Part shown: positions 1 through 13,400 of the stretch, piece after piece
How positions within the stretch are numbered: the first letter of the stretch is position 1
Layout of the letters: each line of letters opens with the position of its first letter
Origin: Pezicula radicicola
Lineage: Eukaryota > Ascomycota > Leotiomycetes > Helotiales > Dermateaceae
DNA length: 64,000 nucleotides
Direction of reading: 5' to 3'
Assembly: GCA_003008705.1 (NCBI GenBank)
Contig: PDUO01000095.1
Coordinates: 20,637-84,636 of the forward strand
Made by a program: the position numbers and the translations under genes
The notes under the pieces: model-generated
The model's input: only the letters and a program-made list of their open reading frames with translations
Databases searched by the model: none
What the model was told of the DNA's origin: nothing

Positions 1-2305
1 AAATAGATAGGGTAGGAGAAAACTAAACTAGTAGTTTTCTAGTTATAAACTAGTTTTTAGTTTATAAGGAAAGACTACTTATTTAAGTAGGAATAGTAAG
101 GTCTAATTAAGTAGACTAAATAAGGTAATTTATATAAACTACCTAGTAGGGTAGTTTATATAACTATATACTTATAATATATATTTTATTTTATTTTATA
201 TTATATTATATTATTTTATATTATTTTATTTTACTAGTGTTTTATAAGTAAAGTAAAACCTTCCTAACTTAAATAACTTAGTCTATACTAAATGTTACTA
301 GTAGTCTTTAGGACTAGTCTTTTATATATAGATAACCTCTCTTTCTTAGTAGATAAATATCTTTAAATTTAAATCTTTAGTTCTATATATTATTATCTCC
401 TATATACCTATTATAAACTCTATTCAATACTCCTCCTACCCTATATTTATAGTATACTTTAGGTTATACCTACTCTATATACCCTATTTTACCCTATACT
501 TATAGTATATAACCTAATAAAACTAGTAATCTTTCCTACTAAACTATAAACTAGTTTATAACTAGTAAAATACTAGTTTAATTATCTCCTTCCCTCTCTG
601 TTTAATTTAATTAATTTATCTTATAATATAAGTTATACCTAATAGGGTAATATATTATATATAAACTTAGGTTATATAATTACTATAGTTAAAGTTATTT
701 ATAAATATAGTACTTTAGTTATAGGGGACTAGAGACTACTAAAGGTTATTATAACTATAGGATACTTATAGTATATAATTTACTATAGTATAAAATTATA
801 CTATAATATAATAAATTATATTTATAAAAAATATATTATAAAATTTAGAAAATTTAATACTAATATATATTATAAAGAGTATTTAACTCTAGTATTAATA
901 ATTATACCCTTTAAAAGAAATTACTATACTACCTATAGGTAGGGTACTTAAACTAGGCTTAAACTAGGCTTAAATAAGACTCTGAGTAACTCTAAGCCTA
1001 CTCTAACCTAGTTTAGTATAGGCTTTAATCCTATCTAAGCTATTTCAAGCCTAGCTCCGATCTAATTAGAGCTAGTTCTACTCTCTATATAGTATCTATA
1101 AAACCTTTAGATACTCTGATTAGTTTAAGGGTTAGTAAGGATTAATTATTTACTTAAAGACTTTTATCTATAAGGTACTAGCTAAGTATATATATAATTA
1201 TAATAGTCCCCTAGGGGTAATTTTTAATAAATATTCTAAATCTTCTATTAGATCTTTTTTAGTATTATTATTTATAGAGCTATAAGCTAAGTAAGTTTAG
1301 TTATATAATTTAAAAAGGTATAATAATTAAATTTTTTTTAATAATATAATACTATATACTATAATAATCTTATATTAATGGAAATTACTTAAATATATTT
1401 ATAGGTTCTTTAGATATTAAATTAATTAATTAAGTTTTATAAACTATACTTAATTCTTAGGTTTAAAGAAGTTTATAACCTTCTTATTATAAATATATTT
1501 ATTATAAACTCTATATAATCTATAAAATTAAACTAAGACTTATATATATTTATATTTAATATAAAGACTATATAATACTAAGAATTACCTAAATAGGACT
1601 AGTAGTTCCTTAGATATTAAGCCTTAAAGTTAGGCCCTATAATAGCCTATAGCTATAGGGGGCTTTAGTGGTTAGTTCTAAACTACTTTAAACTACTCTA
1701 AACTACTCTGAACTACTCCGAACTATAGTTTGAACTAGTCTGAACTAGCCTGAACCGATCTAAACTACTTTAACCTACTAGGATCCTTTAAACTAGTTTA
1801 AACCTAGTTCAAGTCTAGTTTAATCCTAGTTTAAGTGTCTATAGAAAGGTACCTAAGTACTAATTAAGTAATATTAATCTCTAACTATAATAAAGTAATA
1901 AAAATAAATAAACCTTTAATAACTAAAATAATCTAAAAGGTATTATTAGAATAAATAGTTTCTAATATTCTATATAAATTATATAAGTATACTATTAGTA
2001 TACTAGACTAATTAGAGACTTCGCCCTACTAGGCTATACTATACAACTAAGTCTAATCAAGACTAGTAGATAAGTATATTAAGACTATTAAGTTATAGGC
2101 TATAAGTATAGGGTGAAATAGGGTAAGTAGGTAGGTAGGGTAGGTATAGCCTAAAGTACACTATAAATATAGGGTAGTAGGAGGAGCGTCGAACAGAGTT
2201 TATAATAGGCAAGTAGGAAGCAATAATATATAGAACTAAAGACTTGAATTCGAAGATGATTATCTACTAAGAAAGAGAGGCTATCTATATACAAAAGGCT
2301 AGGAA
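1..2305. repeat. RIP-like AT-rich region with a long degraded inverted repeat
   Basis: Extremely AT-rich, with no credible reading frame. The stretch about 317-520 matches the reverse complement of about 2085-2300 over roughly 200 bp (shared blocks around TTTAGTTCTATATATTATT, CTATTATAAACTCT and CTCCTCCTACCCTATATT). A weaker inverted match links about 930-1080 with about 1660-1860. Where the arms differ, the left arm usually has T or A where the right has C or G, as expected if the left copy took more RIP. This could be one long-TIR element or two head-to-head copies; no transposase is visible. Confidence 0.7.
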
Positions 2306-3880
2306 TGAGTCCACCTATTTAAGGTAATACACAACAGCTGGTTTCTTCCATTTGACATACTGCTGGCTCTTTAGGAATTCATCCTACAGCTAGTCTGTAT
2401 TTAAAACTCGCATTAATAGCCAGTCCTCGTGGCCATGCAAGGCCTGGTTTTCCGGATGGTTGAGAAAGCTCCAATTCCGTTCGCTGATACTAGGATCATC
2501 CTTTAGGCCACGGAGGTTGAATTTCGGGGTGACGGTCTCCGATCCTCCTCCTCGTGGATCAGGAGGAGGCTATGGAGTTGCTGCTGAGCGAGTTTGACTT
2601 AGTGCGAAACAAAACCCTTCAAATCTATCATGCTAATCTGAAAGTCTTTGTATGTGAGTTGCTCGCCATCATCGGTCCAGATGATATAGCCCAAGGACGT
2701 GGTGGTGTCCTAGATCGACTTACCATAAGTCCGTAGCTTCTAGGCTCAATTCATTGGGGAACGGGTTCCATAGACTATGAATTTGTCCTGTATAACATCG
2801 AGTATATCTGCTGGGTAATCTACCTCGTCGAGCTCGACTGCAAGCACCGAACGCTGAACCACAAGTAGCTGAGCTATCTTAATAAAGGCAGAGAGATGCG
2901 AGGTGTAACTCGTCGCTTCCAAGAAACAGCCATTCGGTTTAATGCCGAGAACGGCAAGGAAGCCGACAATGACACTATCATAGATATCGCCGTAGAGGGG
3001 GTAGTCTAATAAAGCAATGTACAGTAGAAGCGTAGCTTGGTCAAGAGCCTAGGTCTGGGCTTGGATTGAGTCCTGGCTATGGTGGCCTTCCTCTTCCTGC
3101 TCCATCACATCGGCTGCCTTCTCGATGATGCTACTGAGTGTAACTGTCTGGTTGGCGGTAAGGCAGCAATGAAGCGCCGGTCTCTGCTGCTGTCAAACTA
3201 GACGGTAGAGGAAGCAGAGCAGCTGCTTCCAGACCTTCTTGTCCACCTTATACGTCTCGTCTTTAAGCTTGTGCAAGAGTGGACGGTGGGCGCTTCGACG
3301 ATGAAGGAAACTATTGACTCGATGCTGATCAAACACATTAATTTGGTCTTGTTGAAGCGAGATGCGGGCTTGCTCAATAATCCGATCAAATGATTCGAGT
3401 ATAACAGGAAGGTGACGGTCGGTTGGGCGAATCGTCTGCATTGTGCCCGATCCAGGAGGCCGATAAGAGTCCGGGAGGTAAACTAGGCAGGCTACCTGAC
3501 AAAGGTCGTGGCCTTGAGTATAGCGGAGCCATTGCGTAGTGTCTAGCCACGGAGAGACCTGGGTAACGTGGCGGTCACTAGCATTCCCAGCTTGCGATAG
3601 CCGTGTAGGACCAAGCTTCTGAGCAAGCTGACGCATGATCTGGTCCTTAAGGCTGATCGCGGTTGGAATCGCTGTCTCACTGTCGAAGTTACCGACTTCA
3701 CTAGCTGACCTAGGGTGGTTTATGGGCTGGACAACAAAATAACGGAAGAAGTTGCTTCGGTAGAAAGTCTGGCATGCAACTGGGTGGTTGACTACACTCT
3801 CGAGGCCAGTACCGAAAGTGGTGTATCTGGAAGAGATGCTTTACTAGGTCGGCCAGCCTTCCGACCACTACGCCAGCTAT
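2306..3880 (-). pseudogene. OrsD/DUF3505-like repeat-associated pseudogene
   Basis: The longest open piece (3193-3636) contains segments such as SPWLDTTQWLRYTQGHDL and a region around INVFDQHRVNSFLHRRSAHRP; the reading frame continues both ways. Upstream is a TFYRSNFFRYFVVQ segment, downstream LKGFVSH and LLLIHEEEDR segments. These resemble, from memory, the OrsD (DUF3505) proteins that often accompany RecQ-like helicases in fungal subtelomeric or repeated DNA. The frame is broken by several stops (after the 3193 piece, near 3050, near 2735) and frameshifts, so no functional product is expected. Codon use is unlike the AT-rich flanks, so it came with the repeat or is an older gene trapped beside it. 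Family assignment is moderate, pseudogene status strong. Confidence 0.5.
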
Positions 3881-4577
3881 AGGCATTTTTTAGGTAAACC
3901 CTCATTTTTGTCTCGCTATAGTAGACGTAAGGCGAAGACTCGTAAAGTCGACAGCTAATACTATCTAAGTGTAATTTAAGGTAAGGGACTAGTAGGTTAC
4001 TAGCAGGAACAATTGTCTATTGTACTAGCTCGGGTACTTAGAGGTCTAGAGATATAATAATACAAAGGTAATCTTTTATATCCTAGCTTAAAAGTTAACT
4101 TTTATATATAGTTTAGAGGTAAGTCTTAACTATATTCTAGACTAACGTATATTTATAGTAAAGGTAGATAAGGACCTTATAGGTAGGGTCGAAGTAGAGG
4201 AAATCTATACTAAGGGTAGCTAAGTAAGTAAGGAAAGGGAGTAAAGAGTAAAGAGGGAAGATAACTATAAATATACTTAGAAGCACGATAGGTAGAATCA
4301 TTAAAAGTGAAGACAAGTTATAGTAGAGTAAGAGTACGCATATCCTTGTAAAGTATAATCCTCTTTGCAATAGAAACAAAGGAAGGAAATATATATATCT
4401 GGTAGAACAAGGGACATGGACAAGGAAGAGAAGACACTGCCTGCTAAGCTAGGCGAGGCGGTCAAGAAAACTCGAACCCAGGGCTGAGTTCAACTAATAC
4501 TACTGTTTAGGTATATACAAAGTACATAAAAATAGCACTACATTATTCTAAAACTTCCCACTGAGTACTTGACGTCC
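3881..4577. other. Gene-free AT-rich spacer
   Basis: AT-rich sequence between the OrsD-like relic and the 3' end of the FAS beta pseudogene. An open frame at 4137-4379 (-) is low-complexity hydrophobic and looks like chance. Nothing else recognised. Confidence 0.6.
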
Positions 4578-7500
4578 CTAGCGTCCAAGAGGTTGCTGGT
4601 GTTCCTGGCGATTCAGGTGTTCTAGGCATCCTAGGGTCCTAGGTGACGAATGACTATCTAACGCCCAATCAGCCAGAATATTACCTATAACTGGTGAATT
4701 GGTAATATCATAAACTTTCTGGAAATACTCTCTCGAGATGTCGAATGGCTCCGCAGTGACATTAGGGACGTATTTCCAATGAGTGTCTTTGGGTCGATAG
4801 AGGCCTGGCTTATATTACGGACAAGGACGTCCCTAAATTGGTTGAGATTTGGGAACAGGAAACTCGAGTGGAACGGAACGTCAATGCCGTTGAGAGGAAC
4901 CGCGGCAGTCCCACGTTTCAATGCAAGAGGTTGGGCCTTAGCTCTGGTTTGTCGGAGGCACTCGCCAAGCATCTCCGAGAAGCGTGTCTGGCCGCCGATG
5001 GACCTCATACCATGGGTCATATCAAACTTGGTGGCTTTGATAAGGTTGGCTAGATTTGTCAAGCAATCTAAAGCTCTCAAGTCACCAGCACATACATATT
5101 GGATGCTCTGAACATTGAAGTTGACAATTTCAAGCAACCACCCAGTCTCGGTGGCAATTGCTTTAACCATATATGTAAGAGCAACTTCGGTAAAGTCTTC
5201 TTAAAAGTTAGTAAATTACCCTATCATAATTAAATAGTTGCTTACTCTTGGATATTCTGCTGGGATCGACAGCCACCATGGAAAAGTCCGAACGGCCTGC
5301 ATCGTCCCGTTGAACAGCAACTTGCATAGTAAGGCCGCGATAGAAAACCACCGAAAGCATCTTCTCTAGGGGCATTATATTGGCCAGAGCAGTAAGAGCA
5401 GAGTATTCACCCAGGGAATGGCCAGCAAACATATTGTTCGTAGAGACGAGGCCCTTTGCACGCATGTCCTCAAAGCTAGCTTTCTCCATAACGGTTAATG
5501 CAGGTTGAGTAAACTGTGTAGCAGACAAAAGGCCATTAGGAGATCTGTAGGTGTATGAGAGGCTGTGCTCCTTTACATCTCGGAAAATTCGTTCTGAAAT
5601 GGGCGATCCATCGGCCGCGAATATGTCGTACGCCATGTCTAAGTAGTTCTGGCGGATTGCCTGTCTGCGCATGCCTCCAAAGAAGACGGTTAGCTCTTTT
5701 GGGTTGTTTCTGACAATATCAAGAATTGAAAATCCTGACTGATTTAGCATTATTCACGATAAATTGATTGATAGCTGCTCACTATAGTTGTCAAGGAAGA
5801 AAGTATTGGCCGTATCCCAGACTGCCCGTGCAATAGGGCTCTGGGCATACAGCTCCATGCCCATATTTTTCTCCTGGCTTCCCTGGCCGGTAAAGAAATA
5901 AGTCGTGGTAGGAAGCTCGACATCAGCCTCTCCCAGCATAATTATCCGATCTGTTTTTACGTCGCGAGCCTCAACACTGATGATTCTACGGCCATCAAGC
6001 ATGCCAGTATGCTGTAAAAAGACCTCAATCTCCATCTTTGGAAGGACCATTCCCACGAATGAGGCACGGAAGCTCCTCATAGATCCTGCTTTATTCCCAC
6101 AAGCCCCTTTATCTATCAAGTTCCGAACAGCTGAGCTGCAATACATGCCATGGGTAATGGTGCCAGGGAGGTCGGCAAGTTTTGAGAAAATCCGCGATGT
6201 ATAGATCGCGTTATAGTCACCTAATGCTTTAGCATATCCGTTGTTCGCTGCAGGTATACGCAAACGCAGTGGGACATCTCCTTTGATGTTGATGGAATTC
6301 TTCACAGGGACGGGTTGGTTCAGAGGTGAGCCATGTCTCTGTAAGTAATCAAGGACAGGGTTGCCTTGGGCTACTTCCGACTGATAATCCACTGTGCCGA
6401 TCTGAACAGGATCGCCGATTGGCATCTCGACAAATACGTGACCGGTGGTCTCAATCTTGCTATAACACGCTCTGTCTTTGAATCGGACCATGCTGCAGAG
6501 GTTAAAAACCAACGTCCGTCCAACGAGGTGCATCATAGAATGCTCTGTAGAGTCTTCGAGATGAAACCATGATTTGGACTGCAACACAGCCAGGTCTGTG
6601 CTTGCATGGAGAGTCAACTTTGTTGGTGCTTCAATCTTCTTTTGGAAGTTGTCTTCGTACTCTGAATAGGACCCTCGGTATAAGAACTTAGATTTGACTT
6701 TCATGATTGGCATCTCTTTGCGTGATATGGTGGCAGTTACTTCCACCATCTTGCCAGACTCCTGGTTTACTATCGCATTGATGCTAGCTGTACTCTCTAC
6801 CTCATCATCTGCTTGTAGACGTTCCGCACCAGGAAGCATCTTGAATTGATTGGAAAGATGGACAAGCATATTGAGGTCACCATCGATGGAGAAGAGCGGC
6901 CCAACCAATTCCTTCCAGCAAATAACAATTGCAAGGTCTAGTGGAGAATATTTTACTTTTCCTGGTCGGTCCAGATAGCTTTCGCCAGTTACTGATGCAG
7001 CGTTGACGAAATTGCTGATCATCTGGCTGCTTATATTTGTCTTGCTCGATCGAGACTGAGCCAGAGATAAGTATTCGTCTCGCAAGTTCTTGGTGCCGAA
7101 CCAAAGGCGGTAATAAAAGGCCTTGATGCGGTGATTCCGGCCTTCCATGATTTCATGCAAGGGATAAAAGCCATTTTCAGGACGGAAGTTGAATTTGAGG
7201 CTTAGAGTTGCTGGCCTACCGTCGGCCGTATCGTGGGTAGATATATTCAAGTGCACCGCATTTGCAACACCTAGCCTGAGATCCACCAAAGGAATTGCAT
7301 TATCCGTCTCGAATAAGGGAATGATAGTCTTTATTGGCACGTCAGGGTGCATTATTCTGATATGGACGCCTCCAACAGGCTCAAAGAGTCGTCTGATCGG
7401 ATTGCTCAACATCTTTCGTCCCTGGATAATATTTTCAGCTGTGAATACTACATGCCGCCATGAACCACATGGCCCTGCAAGGAGATTTAATAATGTATTA

Positions 7501-9790
7501 CTAGCGGCAGGTAGATCAGCACCAGCAGAAGACGATAGGCAGTATTCAATCTCGTCTTTGCCACGAATAATTGTAAGACCTTGTGCATCCACGGGTATAG
7601 TACCTGTGCTGTTAAGCAGCGAAGAATCGAGATATGCCGCCTCGGGAAGCTCTCTACAGCAGTTTATTCCATAAAGCTCTTTGGAAACTAGGTGAATCAG
7701 GGTGTTGTGAATATCGTCTAGGACATCCTTGATCGGTTCGTTGAAAGCCTTAATACGCTTGGTGGCTACTGGCCCCTGCAGGATGCAGCATCGACCAACA
7801 TCTTGACCGACAACTGCCTCGAGATCCTCGGACTGCCAGAGCGAATCCTTTTTAAACCAAACTTCAAAATTATCGTCCAAAGCAGGCACAAAGGTGACAG
7901 GCTTTTGTCCTGGGCGTTGACAAATGTGAAGAAAGTACTACACATCTTCAGCATGGATAACTTGTTTCTGTGCGTCCGGATAGATATCTAAAACCCTTTC
8001 GATGGCTATCCTAGGGTGGAGAAGGTCGGATTCATCACGAAGAACTGAATCTGCTAAATCAGCTCTATCTAAGGGCATAAATCGTTCTTCGAGGAGATGA
8101 ATGAAATCTAGGACCAGCCTTTTGTAGGAAGCGTCGATCCATCTTGCCGCGCTCTTGATGTATAACAGCTCGATGAGGCGATACAAGACCTCAGCATAAG
8201 TCATGTCTTCCAAATCAGCAGCATTACCCTTTGATCGACCGAACCAAACTTTCTGGAAGTCGTTATTTAGTCTCCTGATGATATAAGCTCGCTGCTTTGG
8301 TTTTGCCAACTCCGCTATCCGCTTGCCTTTCTCCAAGCTGAATATCTTCTGGTCCATCTTAGCACAGAGTAGTACACCACGAGTAGCGAGTTTGTGTATT
8401 GGCTCTCCCATCTCCGATCGAACGGTTATAACTCCTCCAGCTGCACCCCGATACGTCTTTTCCCAGTGCTCGTCATCAAGACCCTCAGCTTCAGTGATAG
8501 CTCTTTTCACAGCATCACCCGTACGTGCTTCCTTGGCGGTCATAACCCGACTTCCGAAAAGACATCCGTCGAAAGGCATCGCTGAATATCCTAGTCTCTG
8601 AGACCAAGAGCCAGAAATATACGGGTAAGTGTCATGTACACCACCGAACCCACTACCTACAATAAGAATTACATTGCTGTATTTCCGGATAGCACTATAC
8701 ATGTGGAGGATTGAATAGTAGAAATCTTCATATGAATGGTGACCTCCACCTCGGCCACCGGTCTATTGAAGCATCACTGGAAACCCAGGGTTGGCTTCTG
8801 CTATATCTAAGACAGACTGAATCCCATCGGATGACCCGGGTTTGAAAGAAATATACTTTAAGCCTAGTTCTCTTATGTACTCATTTGCAACAGCTAGCGA
8901 CGGTACTCCAGCACCGATAGTAAGACCCTGAATTGGTACACCGTCCAGTCTTAGTTGACGAATAAGTGGTAGCTGCCATTGCATGGATTGGGGACTGGCA
9001 TAGATAAGGTTAATCGTTATGCTATGGCCAGGGGGAGCTATGCGTTGAATGTTACGAATTGCATTGGACATTTTCTCAGCATTAGGAAAGCCTCCACCAG
9101 CCAGTCTAATATAGTAACCAACATTCATTGTTGCGGCTACGAATTCCCATTGGGTTGTAGTAGGAGTCATTCCGGCTACCATGACAGGTGGTAATCCAAG
9201 AACTCGGCTCATTTTTGTATCAAGGAATTTGGTACCTACAGCAGTTTGAGCTAGCTTTGGACCATATAATCTGAACCAATCTGGGCCATACGTCAATGAG
9301 TCTTTCGTCCTACCATATATCTCAGATTTGTAGCCGATTTCTGGATTTGAGCCGAGCAAAACCGTTGTCAGAATCACTCTGACGCCAGAGCCATTTTTGG
9401 TGCGGTGTAGGAGCGTACCAACTGTGGAAGGGCCACCTGGACCGAAATCGAGAATATATGTGGCCCCTAGGAGATCTGTAGCCTTACGCCAATTAACAGG
9501 AGCCTCCACAACCATTCGCACAAGTGAAGGTATGATATCAGCACTCTGTAGTAATTCCCTCACGTCTTCTCCACTGTCCGTTGCGAAAACTGGTATATGG
9601 AGGTCCTCGCTCTTGATGGTGATGTGCTTAAGGTCTTTTGCGACGAGTTGTGAGACTTTTGCGAGATGTATACTGTGGAAAGGGCCGTAATAGGAAGAAA
9701 TTTCGTGTGGAATTGGGGTTTTCGTTGTGAAAATGGTATCCGTGTTTGATCCAAACCAGCAGGGTATTTAACGAAGGTAAGATAAAACAA
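4578..9790 (-). pseudogene. Fatty acid synthase beta subunit, 5'-truncated pseudogene
   Basis: Collinear with fungal FAS beta: end of the acetyltransferase domain (about 9790-9300), FMN enoyl reductase (VMVAGMTPTTTQWEF near 9180; GSGFGGVHDTYPY near 8650), dehydratase (about 7900-6300), and malonyl/palmitoyl transferase (FFTGQGSQEKNMGM near 5870; [12 protein letters not shown] near 5420). Introns at 5735-5782 and 5200-5245 have GT-AG ends and restore the frame. Defects: roughly the first 300 residues, including the acetyltransferase active site, are absent; a 1-bp deletion in a C run near 9690; TAG at 8760-8762 in place of a conserved Trp; TAG at 7938-7940 in place of Gln; a 1-bp deletion in an A run near 4771-4775, after which the conserved C terminus resumes in another frame and ends at 4578. 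With the FAS alpha pieces nearby this is a cluster-type FAS, probably devoted to one metabolite. It would have acted in the cytosol as part of the alpha6beta6 complex. Confidence 0.93.
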
Positions 9791-10470
9791 AGCCTATAAC
9801 ATTAAGCAAGCGAGCTAATTGACTGAAGCAGAAACTCGCTCTATAGCGGACTCAATCGGAGCAATAGGTCTTGCTGGCCTCAAAAAATACGCTATGATGG
9901 GTTCTGAAGATCAACGCAAGAAATCAGCCCTATGCGCCATTATTTCAGGTGCTGATGTGAGATTTGATAAGCTAAGCGGCTTGGTGGACTGGAATTGTTT
10001 TAGGGAAAGCGAACAATTACTTTTGCTTTAAGGTGTTTCTAGTCTCTGGAAATGTGCTTGCTGAGCCGGAGGCTACATGTACGTACAGTTTTTTTTTTTT
10101 TTTTTTTGCTACAAGCTGCTTGACCCTTGAAAAACTCCTATAGATAGAGTGAAGTAATTTACTTGCTTCTATCATTCATAGTTTGGGTGGTATGAATTCG
10201 GGTACGTTTATCAACTTGAGAAGTCTATTGTTATCGTCCTCGGGGCTTAAGTTATATATAAACTTCGCCGAACCACAACTGAAATGAGTATAACATCCCG
10301 TTCATTCTACCTCTATTTGCCTTCAATCTCTATCGCTTATAAGGAATATAGCTAGATTCTATTTTCATAGGAAATGCCTTCCCTAAGAAGAGTATACTTA
10401 CTACTGGTACAGTACTATCTATTGTTCCCACTCCCTTCCCCTGCGATCAATCCAAAAGTTCCCCGTTATG
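9791..10470. other. Spacer between FAS beta and ABC transporter
   Basis: No homology to the missing FAS beta N terminus was found here. A 70-codon plus-strand frame (9819-10031) is unrecognised. A 19-base T run lies at 10089-10107. The spacer contains the 3' flank of the transporter (stop at 10471). Confidence 0.5.
10089..10107 (+). repeat. Poly-T run (19 bases)
   Basis: Uninterrupted T tract. On the minus strand it is a poly-A tract downstream of the ABC transporter stop and upstream of the FAS beta remnant; possible old retro-insertion tail or simple slippage, no further evidence. Confidence 0.8.
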
Positions 10471-13400
10471 CTATTTTTCACGTGTTTTAATAACTCTGAT
10501 AACCTTATTTTTTGATGCTAGTTCATCCGAATTATCGTTCCTGGGGTCCTCCTTCGAAGATCCAGAACTGTCATCATCTTGTATATCATCGCTATCTGTC
10601 AAACCCTGGTATAACTCACGAAACGCAGATGGCTTTGCGAGAAGATTAGCTGGGCTCTCAAACTCTACGAGGCATCCTTTATCAATGACTGCAATCCTGT
10701 CAAAATCTAGGATAGTGTTCAGTCTATGCGCAATTGCAATAACAGTGCATTCTTTGAAGTGAGTCCGAATAATTTGTTGCATAAGATCGTCGGTCTTCGT
10801 ATCAACACTTTCAAAACAGGTTTTAGTATAATCTCTTGAAAGAAGTAGGCAAAGACGTACCTGCTTGTAGCTTCATCGAGTACAAGAATTGTGCCTTTAC
10901 GGAGCAATGCCCTCGCCAGGCTCATCAGCTGTCTCTGACCATGGGACAATAAATCTTCACCAACGATAATATCAAGGCCGCCTCTGGCACTAATTACTTC
11001 CCAGAGTTTGACAGTCCGAAGTGCCCTAATGACGTCCTCCTCACTAGCTGTCTGGAAAGGATCAATATTAAGTCGAACAGTCCCACTCAAGAGATATAGC
11101 TCTTGAGAGATTGCAACTAGCCTAGAACGAATTTCTTGCCGTGATATCGTAGAAATATCAATGCCATCGATGATTATTGAGCCCGATTCAAGTTCGAGCA
11201 TTCGAAAGATCGTCGATACGAGAGAACTTTTACCGCTGTAAAGAGATTAGCACTAAGAAATTCTCAAAATAGAAGGATAGACGAACCTGCCACTTCTCCC
11301 GCAGACTCCTATTTTTTGTCCCGCCTTGATTGACAGGGAAAGATTTTTTAGTACTTTATTTTGTCCGGGACTACGAAAAGGATAATAAGTAAGCCGGATG
11401 ATCATAATATAAAGACTTTCGAAATTACTTATAAGAAGCAGATATGTCTCGTATATCAATGCTACCTTCTGCCGGCCAGTGAGTATCAGGAATTACTTTT
11501 TCTTCCAACCTATTCTCTGACTCAGTCTCCACAGCAAAGTTCCTTACCCTAGAGACAGCGCCGATAGAGGTCTCCAATATAGTCCAATAGGTGATCAAAT
11601 CCTTAAGGCTAGTACCGAAACCAAAAACATTAACTAGTGTAATACCTATGAATCCTCCGCTTAATTTCCATCGAGTTGTAACAGCAATGGCGATTAAGAT
11701 AACTGCGAGACCGGCGAAAGACAAATCGAGAACCAGGTTAAGCCAGCGTTGGACACAGTACAACAGATAAAAGGGCTTTTGGGACTTGTCTAGGAGGATC
11801 CGGTTTCGACGGTTGTGCTCGGCTTCCCAACAGGAGGCTCGCAATGTAGCAAGACCGCTAAGAGTCTCCAGAAAGTGCGTGAAAAGTGGAGACTTTGCTT
11901 CGATATCCAACAACCGCAGCTGTCGGGAAGTGCGAAGGTAAAAGTTCTGTATCACATAGAAAACAACCAGGCAGAACGGGATAGCGGCAGCAATGTACCT
12001 TGCCGAGACGGATACCAGGATAATCTGCGCAACGCACAACGCGGATGCTACACGTGGTTATATTGGTGGCTGGAAGAAGCAGCAATTCGAGTACCTAGAA
12101 GAATTCATTACCTAGCGCTGTAGTTAGGAGAGCTATAGGAAGCTCCATGTCGATAAGCTGAAGATCTTGGCTGAACCTAGATAATGATTTAGCGTATATG
12201 AAGAAGTTCTTGTTGTTGTTACTAACCTGTTAAGTGTGACTCCTGTGTCCGTGTTCGAAAAGAACGACATTAGGGCGCTTTCGGAGAGTAAGTCAGCCTC
12301 CAAAGCTTGCAGAGCAATAAAGAGCTTTCTCACCTCAAGGTCGTTTCCAGCAATATCTTATGCAGAGTTCCGGATGCCCTGGGGACCATGTTGACCATTA
12401 AGTGCCTTGGATAGTCAGTACGAGAAACGTAGGTAGGTTATAGCCTTGATAAAACTTACCAGCAAAGAAATACTATGCCCAAGATTGCCATTACACCGAG
12501 CATTGCGTAAATTCCGAGGTACAAAGAAATGTCCTGATTCGGATGAATCTCATTGGCCTTTGCCCATAGCATAACCCATACGGCTAAACATCAAGAGATT
12601 AGTCACAGAGTTCGTTCGGACGACCATCGGTATACTTACAAGGGAAAGATAAGCAGAATACCGGCCACAGCGTCAAAATCACAAATACCAGTGAAACTTT
12701 CCAGCCTATAATGGAAAAGTAGCACTTGTAGACCATGATATCGCCAACCCTTCTGGAATCATTGTCGGATTCAATATCAGTCGGAAGGTTAGACAGCGCT
12801 TTAGAGAATGACATGGTCGAGTCATCTTTTGGACCTCTGCGCCGGTGTTGTTTAATGGAAAATCCGTTAACATAGCCTGAGGTCGCATTTAAATCCTCAA
12901 ATGTACCCTGCTGGACAACCGTACCAACACTTCCGAGGGCAATTATATGGTCCGCATAGGCGAGTCGATCAACTATTCGAGTCAGAGATATATTTACAGG
13001 AGAATGGAGAATAGAAGATACTCACCGGAATTTGTTGCCAGTATGACGGTTGTTCCGGCCTGGCGGAAAGGGCCATCTCTCCCGAAGAGCTCATTGAATA
13101 CAAACTCTTCGGTGGTAGCATCTAAGCCACTGAGTACATCGTCGACAACTACAACATGAGCTCTGGAATACAAGGCTCTTGCTAAAGCCTACCAGGAGAA
13201 TGTGATTATGAAACCGCGGGGCGTTGAATCAAGCTGAAATGGCGGACGGAACTTACCACACGCTGTCTCTGTCCTCCGCTAAGAGTTGTACCTTTGCTGC
13301 CCAGAAGTGTCTGGTCGCCGCGTGGGAAACGATGAAGATCCTGCTCCAATGCGCATACACGAATAACTACATCATACCATGGCCAATCAAAAAGCGACAT

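Noticed and set aside
4137..4379. 80-codon hydrophobic minus-strand frame
   Set aside because: Leu/Ile/Tyr-only composition from AT-rich DNA; chance.
4779..8601. Several plus-strand frames across the FAS beta region
   Set aside because: Antisense to conserved FAS domains.
9819..10031. 70-codon plus-strand frame upstream of FAS beta
   Set aside because: Composition is protein-like but I recognise no family, find no further exons, and it does not encode the missing FAS beta N terminus on either strand.
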